A stretch of 64,000 nucleotides of DNA from an uncultured Phascolarctobacterium sp. (GTDB lineage Bacteria; Bacillota; Negativicutes; Acidaminococcales; Acidaminococcaceae): positions 1-64,000 of the forward strand of contig URGS01000006.1 of NCBI GenBank assembly GCA_900547415.1, written 5' to 3'. Below are positions 34,662 to 42,359 of the stretch, in pieces (positions within the stretch are counted from its first letter, which is position 1; each line of letters starts with the position of its first letter). The notes beneath the pieces were generated by a model. That model was not told the origin of the DNA, did no database searches, and saw nothing but the letters and a program-made list of their open reading frames with translations. Position numbers and translations under genes: made by a program.

Positions 34662-34964
34662 TTAGAATAATTTTCTAATACTGGTTAGGTACGGCTCTAC
34701 ATCCTCGATACGGCGTGCCAGGATATAGGTCCCGCCGTGATTTTCGATATCTTTCTGAAACTCGCGCTGCCAATCTGATTGTTTGCCTGTTTTTGTTTTA
34801 ACCTCAATGTAGATTGTTACGCCGTCTTTAATAGCTGTCAGATCAGAAAGGCCTTTATGGCAACCCATTCCCTGCTGATGACGGATAACAAACCAGCCGT
34901 CCATACGTAAAAGGTCACGAATTTGATTTTGAATAACTGTTTCAGGATTCTGCTTCTGTGGCAT
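34662..34964 (-). CDS. VRR-NUC domain nuclease
   Basis: The 100-aa product is a stand-alone VRR-NUC fold of the PD-(D/E)xK type: KGLSDLTAIKDGVTIYIEVK and a following QSDWQREFQK give the D…ExK…Q set. Phage versions are thought to resolve branched DNA or act with packaging. GGAGG lies before the ATG. Confidence 0.85.
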   Translation of the reverse strand: MPQKQNPETVIQNQIRDLLRMDGWFVIRHQQGMGCHKGLSDLTAIKDGVTIYIEVKTKTGKQSDWQREFQKDIENHGGTYILARRIEDVEPYLTSIRKLF

Positions 34965-34977
34965 TATTCTTCCTCCT

Positions 34978-35178
34978 TTACCTATATCGTCCTTGCTGCT
35001 TAAGGAAGCTTACAATTTTTATTGCCTTATCTTTGCCAGGAGAATGTACGCGATTGATTGAATCTTGACGGAGTGCTTTTCTTACTTCTTCCATCGATTC
35101 AGCATAAAGCTGATACTGTTCGCACTGGGAATGGCAGTTAGCTGTGCGCCTATTGCAGTATCTGCATGGTGTATCCAT
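34978..35178 (-). CDS. small Cys-rich zinc-finger-like phage protein
   Basis: The 66-aa product begins with CRYCNRRTANCHSQC, a likely zinc knuckle, followed by a basic helix. Genes like this are common next to VRR-NUC in Firmicutes phages. Function unknown. Confidence 0.65.
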   Translation of the reverse strand: MDTPCRYCNRRTANCHSQCEQYQLYAESMEEVRKALRQDSINRVHSPGKDKAIKIVSFLKQQGRYR

Positions 35179-35180
35179 TA

Positions 35181-35549
35181 TTATTCTCCCCCCAACTCTT
35201 GTTTAAGCTCCTCAGCCAGAGCAGTGCCCTCATTTTTAGCCCAATGCATGTAAAGCATAATGACGCTATAAATGGCAATATCCTGCAAAGATTCCTCTAC
35301 CTTGGGAGTATCAATAGTTTGTCCAGCGCCATAAACCTGAGCGATGTGTTTTCTGCAGTAGGCTTTTGCTTCTTCAAACATGGTATCATAATCAGCTTCA
35401 CCGTGCATTTTTGCACCGGTGCGGAAATTAGCAAGCGGGTCATGCTCGCCATACTGAGCGTTCTTTTTCTCAAAAAGCTCTGCTAGGTCGCCAAACTTTT
35501 CCAGGACAAAACCAGTAAAGTATGCTTTGTCAATTTCTTTAATATCCAT
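35181..35549 (-). CDS. DUF1599 / nucleotide-modification-associated phage protein
   Basis: The 122-aa product has LFEKKNAQYGEHDPLANFRTG and ESLQDIAIYSVIMLYMH, resembling the DUF1599/Nmad1 family found in phages beside DNA-modification genes. Similarity is by pattern only. Confidence 0.55.
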   Translation of the reverse strand: MDIKEIDKAYFTGFVLEKFGDLAELFEKKNAQYGEHDPLANFRTGAKMHGEADYDTMFEEAKAYCRKHIAQVYGAGQTIDTPKVEESLQDIAIYSVIMLYMHWAKNEGTALAEELKQELGGE

Positions 35550-35554
35550 TGTTA

Positions 35555-35767
35555 TTACTCCTTATATCCGCTAATAATCTGCCCATTATTCCAGGCATTG
35601 ACGGCTTCGGTTTTGGCTTTAAATTCTTTGCTTCCCGCTCCACATTTTCTGCAAACAGCTTTATAGACAATATGATAGCAGTAGGCGCTATAATGGCGTA
35701 TTTCAAAAACCCGCACGCCATTGTTTTTGTCCGCTCCACAGAACGGGCAGGACTTTAACTTATTCAT
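35555..35767 (-). CDS. Lar-family-like zinc-ribbon protein
   Basis: The 70-aa product starts MNKLKSCPFCGADKNNGV and has a second pair CRKCGAGS, then AVNAWNNG, the layout of Lar/restriction-alleviation-like proteins. A related, damaged copy lies at 36440-36637. It overlaps the next gene upstream by 8 nt. Confidence 0.7.
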   Translation of the reverse strand: MNKLKSCPFCGADKNNGVRVFEIRHYSAYCYHIVYKAVCRKCGAGSKEFKAKTEAVNAWNNGQIISGYKE

Positions 35768-36182
35768 TCTTTCCCAGCTCCTTTCCTGTCAGTTTCTTAT
35801 AGTCCTCTTTAAAACGTGCTTCGGCTTCTTCACGAGTGCGGTAGCACATACCTAGTGCATTTAACGCCAAGTCTGCAGTATCGCCGCCAAAACTTGTAAT
35901 TAAAACTCTTTTACAGTCAACTCCAGGATAGTAATATCTGTCTCCGTTTTTAGGCTTCCAGGGCAGTTTGAAGATTTTCTCATAACCCATTACCAAACTG
36001 TAGAACAAATCAACGTGTCCGCCAAATTGCGTAGAGTTCTGACTAATCAAATAACTGCCTAAGCCGTACTCTGCATCAAATTCAAATAATTCATCGTCAT
36101 TGTCCCAGGGTACTACCGCAAACCGCTCGCCAATCTCCACACCCAGTATTTTGGCCACATCAGCCATATGGTTTTTAGCCAT
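35760..36182 (-). CDS. unrecognised phage protein
   Basis: The 140-aa product starts at 36182, 6 nt after AGGAGTG. It includes LGVEIGERFAVVPWDNDDELFEFD and YYYPGVDCKRVLITSFGGDTAD and ends in a helix, TREEAEARFKEDYKKLTG. Similar short proteins occur in early phage operons; role unknown. Confidence 0.6.
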   Translation of the reverse strand: MAKNHMADVAKILGVEIGERFAVVPWDNDDELFEFDAEYGLGSYLISQNSTQFGGHVDLFYSLVMGYEKIFKLPWKPKNGDRYYYPGVDCKRVLITSFGGDTADLALNALGMCYRTREEAEARFKEDYKKLTGKELGKNE

Positions 36183-36193
36183 TGTTATCACTC

Positions 36194-36352
36194 CTAAATT
36201 TTAATTTCTTCAGCCTTTCTATCAAGATTAAAAATAACTGAGTTTAACTCGTCATAACACAGGTTGTGGTGTTCGTCACAATAAGCAATAAGAACATCAT
36301 AATTTTCGCAATCGTTTTTCTGTGCCCACTCATAAAATTCTTTAATTGTCAT
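36194..36352 (-). CDS. 52-aa unrecognised phage protein
   Basis: ATG at 36352 follows GGAGTGATAACA, the same leader as the previous gene. The peptide begins MTIKEFYEWAQKNDCENYDV and ends in AEEIKI. Compact helical, acidic; no family recognised. Confidence 0.6.
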   Translation of the reverse strand: MTIKEFYEWAQKNDCENYDVLIAYCDEHHNLCYDELNSVIFNLDRKAEEIKI

Positions 36353-36365
36353 TGTTATCACTCCT

Positions 36366-36442
36366 TGTATCCGTACTTATATCCGTACATTATTATTTTA
36401 TCTGTACTTATATCCGTACTTTATTACCTATATCCGTACTTA
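36366..36442 (-). repeat. tandem GTACGGATA repeats
   Basis: The minus strand has five copies of GTACGGATA (one as GTACAGATA), partly in tandem at 12-bp spacing, between two early genes. They could be protein-binding sites or slippage-derived; the outermost copy overlaps the stop of the next gene. Confidence 0.7.
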
Positions 36443-36637
36443 TTTCACCCTCCTGTTCCACGTTTCAACGGCTTCGGTTATGCGTTTAAAATAGCCACAT
36501 CCAGCTCCGCAGTTTTCACACATCACGCCATAATGTGTATCATCCTCTAGTTCATCAAAACTCTCTACTACGTCAATATGTACACCGTTGCTTTCATCTG
36601 CTCCGCAAAACGGTCAAGGCTTTAATCTATTTCCCAT
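36440..36637 (-). pseudogene. Lar-like zinc-ribbon gene with in-frame TGA at its first Cys
   Basis: From ATG 36637 the frame reads MGNRLKP, TGA, then PFCGADESNGVHIDVVE, CENCGAGCG and AVETWNRRVK to a TAA. Compared with the intact paralogue (LKSCPFCGAD), the TGA stands exactly where the first zinc Cys should be, a one-base change from TGC. Probably a nonsense mutation; selenocysteine is the less likely alternative. Confidence 0.7.
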
Positions 36638-36810
36638 CCTTTTGTCATCTCCTTTACTCTTATTCGCAACATAGCAAAATCAAACGAACAAGATACAAGC
36701 CTTTTATCCAGCTCCTCGTCATCGCCATAAAGCAATTTAACTGCACTAGTCATCTTGCTTTCGCCCTCTTCAATCAACTTCAGGGCATCTAACGCTTTTT
36801 GTCTATCCAC
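36622..36810 (-). CDS. small helical phage protein
   Basis: The 62-aa product starts at GTG 36810 after GAGGTGATAGC, and its end overlaps the start of the damaged zinc-ribbon gene. It is mostly one long helix (LDALKLIEEGESKMTSAVKL). Function unknown. Confidence 0.55.
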   Translation of the reverse strand: MDRQKALDALKLIEEGESKMTSAVKLLYGDDEELDKRLVSCSFDFAMLRIRVKEMTKGWEID

Positions 36811-36819
36811 GCTATCACC

Positions 36820-37131
36820 TCAAAATATATTCTTATCGCCGTCAAATTCGATGACTAATTCTTTATAAATCTGATTGCTTGTTCTTCCCAGATACCATCC
36901 TTCGAGAAATGCCATAGCACAATGATGACAATCAAACCGCCGACTAAAAATATCATCTTGCGGACATTTCTTAATCACATCCCTACCAAATTGCTCAGGC
37001 AACGCTTGTGTTAACTGCATTACGCAAATCGTATTTGCAAATTTTTCAATCTGGCTACGCTCAGGCTCATCCGTTACAATTTCCATACTATCGCAAATCG
37101 CTTCAACAATAGCTTTAGCGTGTTTATTCAT
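36820..37131 (-). CDS. unrecognised phage protein with Cys pair
   Basis: The 103-aa product includes FANTICVMQLTQALPEQFG and DCHHCAMAFLEGWYLGRTS. GGAGCTGATGAA precedes the ATG. Early operon; no family. Confidence 0.6.
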   Translation of the reverse strand: MNKHAKAIVEAICDSMEIVTDEPERSQIEKFANTICVMQLTQALPEQFGRDVIKKCPQDDIFSRRFDCHHCAMAFLEGWYLGRTSNQIYKELVIEFDGDKNIF

Positions 37132-37242
37132 TTCATCAGCTCCAATCTAATAATCATCACATTCAAAACTTTGAAATACGTTTTATTATAATAATCGTAA
37201 AAATTTACGTGTGATTTTGCGTGTGATTTCTCACGATTAAAC

Positions 37243-37296
37243 CTAGGCTTTATCGGCCTTCTTAAGCATTTTCTCGATACGTTCTTGAGTATCCAC
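37243..37296 (-). CDS. 17-aa possible micropeptide
   Basis: GTG at 37296 follows AAGGAGGTGATAGC, the leader also used by the gene at 36810. The reading is MDTQERIEKMLKKADKA. It could be a leader peptide or the remnant of a duplicated start; expression is untested. Confidence 0.3.
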   Translation of the reverse strand: MDTQERIEKMLKKADKA

Positions 37297-37308
37297 GCTA
37301 TCACCTCC

Positions 37309-38214
37309 TTACACCACTAATGCAGTAAACAATGCTTCAAGCACGGGAACTGGTATGCTGTTTCCTGCCTGATGATATAAAGTTCTGCGTGAATTGACTG
37401 CTGCAGCACGATTAAAATCATCATCCGTATATCCTTGCAACCGCCAGCATTCGCGCTCCGTCAAATATCTGTATCTGCCATTACCACAATCAAATATCTG
37501 TGCGGGAGTTCTATCCGGACGGGTGGTTATTGTATAAACAAAATCGTTTATCACAGTTGCTCTTCGTATCCCTTTTTGGCCTATGCAATGAATCACACTA
37601 GGCTGAGTGACGTTATACCAAGGCGGTACATCGGTATGATTCTCGATATAGTTTTCAAGCTTAGGCATTGGCTTTCGTTCCATAAGTTCAAAGTCAAAAG
37701 GCTCTTTATTCAGCAGCGATACAGTAAACACTCGCTCTCTTGCCTGGGGGACACCATAATCTCTAGCGTCTAAACATTTAAAGCTATTGGAATATCCTAG
37801 CCGCTCCATTTCTTCCAAGTATCGGTTAAAGTTATGGCGCATATGCTTGCTCAGTACATTCTTGACATTCTCCCAGACAACAATTCTAGGCTTCCACACG
37901 CCCATATTCTCGATAATCTTTATTGTTTCCCACATTAGGGATGAACGAGTACCACTCCCCTCGTCTGCGCCTTTCTGCCTACCAGCAATACTAAAATCTT
38001 GACAAGGGCTGCCATGTACCAGGATATCAGGCTTTAAGTTCCAGCCTATAACATTCTGTGTTTTATATTCCAATTCGTCAGCAAACATTGCATTATAAGA
38101 GCGCACCGCTTTTTCGTCTATCTCTACATAATCAATTGACTTTACTGGTACGCCTAGGTTTCGCAACGCTATCCTAGGAGCACCAATTCCACCAAAAAGC
38201 TCTAATATCTGCAC
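37309..38214 (-). CDS. dcm: orphan DNA cytosine-5 methyltransferase
   Basis: The 301-aa enzyme has motifs I (LELFGGIGA), IV (GSPCQDFS, catalytic Cys about residue 71), VI (WENVKNV), VIII (QARERVF) and X (YHQAGNSIPV), with a short target-recognition region. Start is GTG 38214, 7 nt after GGAGG. No restriction enzyme is adjacent, so it likely protects phage DNA from host restriction or changes regulation. The recognition sequence cannot be read from the protein. Confidence 0.92.
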   Translation of the reverse strand: MQILELFGGIGAPRIALRNLGVPVKSIDYVEIDEKAVRSYNAMFADELEYKTQNVIGWNLKPDILVHGSPCQDFSIAGRQKGADEGSGTRSSLMWETIKIIENMGVWKPRIVVWENVKNVLSKHMRHNFNRYLEEMERLGYSNSFKCLDARDYGVPQARERVFTVSLLNKEPFDFELMERKPMPKLENYIENHTDVPPWYNVTQPSVIHCIGQKGIRRATVINDFVYTITTRPDRTPAQIFDCGNGRYRYLTERECWRLQGYTDDDFNRAAAVNSRRTLYHQAGNSIPVPVLEALFTALVV

Positions 38215-38250
38215 ATTATCACCTCCAACTGTTTCCATTTTTGCAACAGT

Positions 38251-38550
38251 TCAGAATCTCAATCTATCTGCCCAGCGTTGTGCCTTTGCATCTGCAAGCT
38301 TTGCGTTAAATATTTCTACGTTTAACGCCACTAGCACAACCAAAACATCAACAACTTCTTCATTAAGGTTTGCGTGAGCTTCTTCCGCACTAACCGGGGT
38401 GATGCTTCCACTCATTCCCTCAGCTCTAATAACTTTTAATGCAGCCTGAGCAAGTTCTGCAGCTTCTTCTGCCAACATTTCGTACAAATCTCTGTAAGAA
38501 AGTCTACTTTGTATGTATTCTATATTTTCTAAAAAAGTTTTTTCTACCAT
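38251..38550 (-). CDS. MazG-like nucleotide pyrophosphohydrolase domain protein
   Basis: The 99-aa product has DLYEMLAEEAAELAQAALKV and LNEEVVDVLVVLVAL, the E-x-x-E…E-x-x-D metal-binding pattern of all-alpha NTP pyrophosphatases. Probably hydrolyses a noncanonical NTP or alarmone-related substrate. Start at 38550 follows GAGG. Confidence 0.75.
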   Translation of the reverse strand: MVEKTFLENIEYIQSRLSYRDLYEMLAEEAAELAQAALKVIRAEGMSGSITPVSAEEAHANLNEEVVDVLVVLVALNVEIFNAKLADAKAQRWADRLRF

Positions 38551-38597
38551 TTCTTTTACCTCGTGGTTCGCAAAAAATGAGCGACTTTTCGTTGCCC

Positions 38598-38921
38598 TCA
38601 ACAAAAAGATGAGGGAGATTTGCTCAAAAGCACTACTTGCTTGCGGATGATCTCGTCTTTAATCTTAATTTCCTGTTCCAGCTCTGTAATCGTTCTGTCC
38701 CGCTTTTGAATTTCCCTATGCAGGTCAGCGATACGATTGTCTGCACCACCATTCTCAAAGAATCTTGCTTCACGGCATTCACCAACAATAATCACATCAC
38801 GATTAAATGGTTCTCCTAAATATTGGTTACACTCCAGAAGCTCAGCCACTGCGTCAAGATTGGCAGAATCTGGAGCTTTTAATTTATACAGTTCCATTAT
38901 TTTTACGGTGTACTCTTTCAT
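38598..38921 (-). CDS. coiled-coil phage protein
   Basis: The 107-aa product ends in a strong coiled coil (IADLHREIQKRDRTITELEQ). AGGAGG precedes the ATG. No family recognised. Confidence 0.6.
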   Translation of the reverse strand: MKEYTVKIMELYKLKAPDSANLDAVAELLECNQYLGEPFNRDVIIVGECREARFFENGGADNRIADLHREIQKRDRTITELEQEIKIKDEIIRKQVVLLSKSPSSFC

Positions 38922-38931
38922 GATATGCCTC

Positions 38932-39291
38932 CTACTCTACAATCCAGTTCTTTAGCTCACTGAGACAACCTACACGATTGCGATCCATAAGCCTCGTCAT
39001 AAAACTATCAATAGCGCCTTTAGTAAGTCCCAGTTCATCAGCTACATCAATGCTTGCTTTGCCTTCAGCAAGAGCGGAAATGATATATTTTCTGTGCTTG
39101 TAGCAAAGCCCCAGTTTAGCACTTTGGCTAAACTGCAATACTTTCTTAACCCGCTCAGGCTTTGCTATGTCCTCAGGTTTAGGATGAATAAATTTATGCT
39201 GCCCTCTGTGGCACTCCGGCAAATCAATAAATGGACAGTACACTTTGTTGCCAATCCGTTGCAGCCTATAGCATCTATAGCAATCTACCAT
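38932..39291 (-). CDS. zinc-binding HTH regulator-like protein
   Basis: The 119-aa product begins with CYRCYRLQRIG…CPF..LPEC, a likely zinc site, and has a C-terminal helix-turn-helix of LuxR/sigma-4 look (ISALAEGKASIDVADELGLT, KGAIDSFMTRLMDR). Start at 39291 is 9 nt after AGGAG. Perhaps an early regulator. Confidence 0.6.
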   Translation of the reverse strand: MVDCYRCYRLQRIGNKVYCPFIDLPECHRGQHKFIHPKPEDIAKPERVKKVLQFSQSAKLGLCYKHRKYIISALAEGKASIDVADELGLTKGAIDSFMTRLMDRNRVGCLSELKNWIVE

Positions 39292-39444
39292 TTTTACCAT
39301 CTCCTATTGGTTAAAGGGAGCATTTTGCAGCTCCCCTACCAGTTCATTATTAAATCACAATTTTTATGAATAAAATTACAATTTCTCGCGATTTCATAGG
39401 AATTCTCACGATTTCTCACAATTTTCTCGGGATAATTATTCAAT

Positions 39445-39762
39445 CTATCCCCAGATTGTTGCTCCGTGACGAATGCCCTCTAAATACTTCTTGTGGTTAA
39501 CCAAGGCTTCGGGCTTTGTTTCGTAGTATTCAACCAGTTTTTCCCTGCTGTTGTCCAGTACGCCGTAGTGTTTTGGGATAAGAACACTGGCAAACCGTAA
39601 AGCCCTGCCAACAATTGCTTTTTTCTTATTGCCAATCCCATTGTAAAGAGGAAGTGGAATTGGCAGCTCATACGTCAGTAACAGGTATTTTGCGCAATTC
39701 ATTTTCACATCATCTTCAATGCTCCACAAATCCCTGCGTCCTTTTATAATGCGCTCTTCCAT
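39445..39762 (-). CDS. unrecognised phage protein
   Basis: The 105-aa product is basic and helical, with KKKAIVGRALRFASVLIPKH. It overlaps the MazG-like gene upstream by 1 nt. The 144 bases to its left hold repeated GTGAGAAAT-type words but no gene. Confidence 0.55.
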   Translation of the reverse strand: MEERIIKGRRDLWSIEDDVKMNCAKYLLLTYELPIPLPLYNGIGNKKKAIVGRALRFASVLIPKHYGVLDNSREKLVEYYETKPEALVNHKKYLEGIRHGATIWG

Positions 39763-40172
39763 TACTCTTTATCCTCCAGATAATAACCGCGGCGCAGGTT
39801 CTTTTCAACAACAGCATCTTTTGCATCTCTCAGGCAAGAATTAAAAATAATTTGCGATTCGTTGAGTGCTCTGATTTTTAAAGCATCGCTGAACATATCG
39901 CTGGATGCAGGCAATTGTTTTATCTTCTCAGATATTTTAAGATTTTCTTTCATAACGTAGCGGTCCAATTGCACAATGGCAGTGTTTACGCAGGCCTTAA
40001 CGTCCAACAGCTCCATGAGCAGTGCTTTAAGATTTTCGTAATTATAATCACGTTGCAGCTCTTTCCAGGCATCTGTAACTTCCAAAACCTCTTCCAGTAA
40101 CTTGTCCTGCTGTTCATCAGGAGTAGCATCAATAAATTTATAACACGGAGTAGTTGCTTTAATTTTCATCAT
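39762..40172 (-). CDS. MazG/PRA-PH-like all-alpha protein
   Basis: The 136-aa product has KLLEEVLEVTDAWKEL and LLMELLDVKACVNTAI, the acidic helix pairs of phosphoribosyl-ATP-pyrophosphatase-like NTPases. ATG follows GGAGGTTTAGACC. Second MazG-like protein of the operon. Confidence 0.7.
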   Translation of the reverse strand: MMKIKATTPCYKFIDATPDEQQDKLLEEVLEVTDAWKELQRDYNYENLKALLMELLDVKACVNTAIVQLDRYVMKENLKISEKIKQLPASSDMFSDALKIRALNESQIIFNSCLRDAKDAVVEKNLRRGYYLEDKE

Positions 40173-40533
40173 GGTCTAAACCTCCTTTTGTATTCTCTCT
40201 GATAACCTGCAAACCCACCTGTTCATCCAACAGCTTTTCTACAGCCTGCATTTCTTCGGTTGGCTTATCAACATGTTCCAGGTACTTTTGGTATTTTTCA
40301 CAGAATACCTTAAGCCTGGTTTCTTTTTTATTCATAGCTCCCCAGTGGTTGGTAATCACACAGGCAGCAGCAATCATCACTTTACAGATTGCATCAATGC
40401 CAATATCCTTAACCATTTGCCGCTGGGTTACATCCAAATCTCTTTTACTCAGCCAAACAGCTTCGTTAGGTGCCGCCTTTTTAAACTTATCCCTCGCCTT
40501 TTGTTGGCGCTGGAACTGCCTTTTCTTACTCAT
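40159..40533 (-). CDS. unrecognised basic phage protein
   Basis: The 124-aa product begins MSKKRQFQRQQKARDKFKKA and has one hydrophobic stretch (CKVMIAAACVITNHWG). No family. The region 40534-40731 upstream has no supported gene; it includes two TTGCTATATTC copies near 40720-40742. Confidence 0.5.
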   Translation of the reverse strand: MSKKRQFQRQQKARDKFKKAAPNEAVWLSKRDLDVTQRQMVKDIGIDAICKVMIAAACVITNHWGAMNKKETRLKVFCEKYQKYLEHVDKPTEEMQAVEKLLDEQVGLQVIRENTKGGLDHDEN

Positions 40534-40731
40534 TGTTTCAACCTTCTTTCAAATGCGCCTATTTACCCACCTTTCGGGAGAGCTGCGCTACTTGCTCCCC
40601 CGAAACTATACTTCTTCAATTGTTTCCTGAGCGCCACACCCAGGGCTTATATATAATGCGCTCCTGCCTTTAATTTTTGCGGAAAAAGAAGGTGGCAGGC
40701 CACGCGGTGGGTCAAACTTGCTATATTCTTG

Positions 40732-41568
40732 CTATATTCTTGATATATCTTTAAGTCTGTAGTTTCTTTCCGGTACTCGGCCGATGTTTTTGATAAAGCC
40801 TCGCGCCCTCTCAAAAATACGGCTGCCAACAGCCTCATCAACCTGGTTGCTCAGCTCGTCAATAAAGTATTCAGAGCTGATGATTGTTACCAGCTTTTTG
40901 TTGTAGCGTGCATTAATTATTTCAAAGGCTAGGTTAACATCCGCATTGGTCGGCACAGAGCCTGCCTTAAAAAAATCGTCAATGTAAAGCACCTCAATAT
41001 TTTTCAGAGGCTCTATAAGCGCCATATATTCTTCAGTATCGTTTACACAGGCTTTCAATTTTACTGCCTCGTCACGCCAAAGCATATAGCGTGCCGGTAT
41101 CCCTCTCCGAAGCAGCTCCCTTACAATACCTGTACAGATATGGCTTTTGCCACTTCCAACCTGCCCGCCCATATACACCCAGCTTGTGGGATTCTCTAAG
41201 AACCTATACGCAGTCTCCAGTAAATCCTTTTGCCAAGGTTCTGTTGCTTTATAATTTTTCAGATCGTACTCAGGATTAATGCCGCTCTGGTTAAAAAGCC
41301 TGATGCAGCGGCGCAGCTTTTGGCAACGGCACACTGCTATTTTCGCAACACCATCTTCTATGACTGCCACATAACCTTTATTTTTGCAATGTTCACAGTT
41401 ATAGCCCTGTAAATCTCCTGATGATGCATTAAAAGTATTGGCCTCCATCTGTGCCTCAGAGATAATCTCCGAGCTTGGGAACTGTATCACCTTTGATTGC
41501 TTTTTTCCTTCCTGGCTTTTTGCCTGCAGGCTTCTCACCTGATTGATTACATCCTTGATTGCTTCCAT
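40732..41568 (-). CDS. DnaC-like helicase loader ATPase
   Basis: The 278-aa AAA+ protein has an N-terminal zinc site (CEHCKNKGYV…CRCQ), Walker A (GGQVGSGKSH) and Walker B (VLYIDDFFKA), and ends with an arginine-containing GSRIFERARGF segment. It would load the host replicative helicase at the phage origin. The start at 41568 is 6 nt after GAGGTG and overlaps the initiator gene by 113 nt. Confidence 0.9.
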   Translation of the reverse strand: MEAIKDVINQVRSLQAKSQEGKKQSKVIQFPSSEIISEAQMEANTFNASSGDLQGYNCEHCKNKGYVAVIEDGVAKIAVCRCQKLRRCIRLFNQSGINPEYDLKNYKATEPWQKDLLETAYRFLENPTSWVYMGGQVGSGKSHICTGIVRELLRRGIPARYMLWRDEAVKLKACVNDTEEYMALIEPLKNIEVLYIDDFFKAGSVPTNADVNLAFEIINARYNKKLVTIISSEYFIDELSNQVDEAVGSRIFERARGFIKNIGRVPERNYRLKDISRI

Positions 41569-42337
41569 AGTCATCACCTCGCAACATATTTACAGCAACC
41601 GCTTCAACGTATTTCAATCTTCTGACGTTGTTCGCAGAAGCAACTTTAAGAGCTTCTAAGAATATATCTCCACCAACCTCATCTACTAGACTGATAATTT
41701 GTTCCGCCAACCCCTGAGTAAGAGGAATGTCCATATATTTTTCCCAATCATCAACTGCTTTTGAATGAATTGGATTCTCAAAAGAGGGCTCAAATTTTTG
41801 GTTAACCTTCTTCTTTTTAGAGGTTTGCTTTATATTATCATCATCTATATTAATTGGTGGATATAATTGGTGGTTAGAATTGGTATTGTCGTTCACAGCG
41901 TGAACACCCCCGTTCATACTGTGAACACCCTCGTTCACACTGTGAACACCCTGTTCATACTGTGAACAGGTACCATTCATTTTTTCACAGGACTCTTCCC
42001 AATCTGAGCATTGAGCTAAATCGTCCATCATTTTACGGCCCTTATCAGTTAGCGCATACCAAACTGTTTTATCCCATTCTAATTTATTAAAGTTGCCTTT
42101 AAGCAGGATACCCTCATCCACAAACATATTGGTTATTTTGACAATTTTACCAATAGATATGTAAGGGAATTTTTTGTGCAGTTCTCTTACACTATCAAAG
42201 GTCCAATACCGGCCTTCACGATAATTGTGCTGTTTCGCTTCATTGTGACATATCCATCTATAGAAGTAGCCAAGGAGCATAGCCTCAGCCATTCCATATT
42301 TAACTGCCAGCCACACTCCCATACTATGCGTATACAT
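41456..42337 (-). CDS. phage replication initiator, winged helix plus DnaD-like domain
   Basis: The 293-aa protein has an N-terminal winged-helix region (YFYRWICHNEAKQHNYREGRYW), a repetitive middle (GVHSVNEGVHSMNGGVHAVN) that is encoded by the origin iterons, and a C-terminal DnaD-like domain (about residues 195-255, ending VEAVAVNML). Initiator-plus-loader pairs with the origin inside the initiator gene are known from lambda O/P and many Firmicutes phages. Confidence 0.85.
   Translation of the reverse strand: MYTHSMGVWLAVKYGMAEAMLLGYFYRWICHNEAKQHNYREGRYWTFDSVRELHKKFPYISIGKIVKITNMFVDEGILLKGNFNKLEWDKTVWYALTDKGRKMMDDLAQCSDWEESCEKMNGTCSQYEQGVHSVNEGVHSMNGGVHAVNDNTNSNHQLYPPINIDDDNIKQTSKKKKVNQKFEPSFENPIHSKAVDDWEKYMDIPLTQGLAEQIISLVDEVGGDIFLEALKVASANNVRRLKYVEAVAVNMLRGDDYGSNQGCNQSGEKPAGKKPGRKKAIKGDTVPKLGDYL
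41891..41967. other. phage replication origin: four iterons inside the initiator gene
   Basis: Four copies of a 15-bp palindromic unit GTTCAYRCTGTGAAC (first copy with GCG in place of CTG) start at 41891, 41912, 41933 and 41953, spacing 21, 21 and 20 bp. They lie in the middle of the initiator gene and encode its repeats, as lambda ori lies inside O. An AT-rich stretch (41818-41880) follows to the left and could unwind. Confidence 0.8.
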
Positions 42338-42359
42338 TTAGCTACTCCCTTAAACTCTC

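Noticed and set aside
35539..35739. 66-codon frame overlapping the zinc-ribbon gene
   Set aside because: Shadow frame; the other frame has CPFCG and CRKCG pairs and a better start.
36440..36637. Selenocysteine in the zinc-ribbon gene
   Set aside because: A one-base nonsense change is simpler, the hairpin is weak, and the paralogue uses Cys. Kept only as a low-probability alternative.
40647..40841. 64-codon frame at the end of the DnaC-like gene
   Set aside because: Overlaps the DnaC-like C-terminus out of frame with no start signal.
41891..41967. CRISPR array
   Set aside because: The repeats are palindromic, only 5-6 bp apart, and lie in an initiator coding frame; there are no spacers or cas genes.
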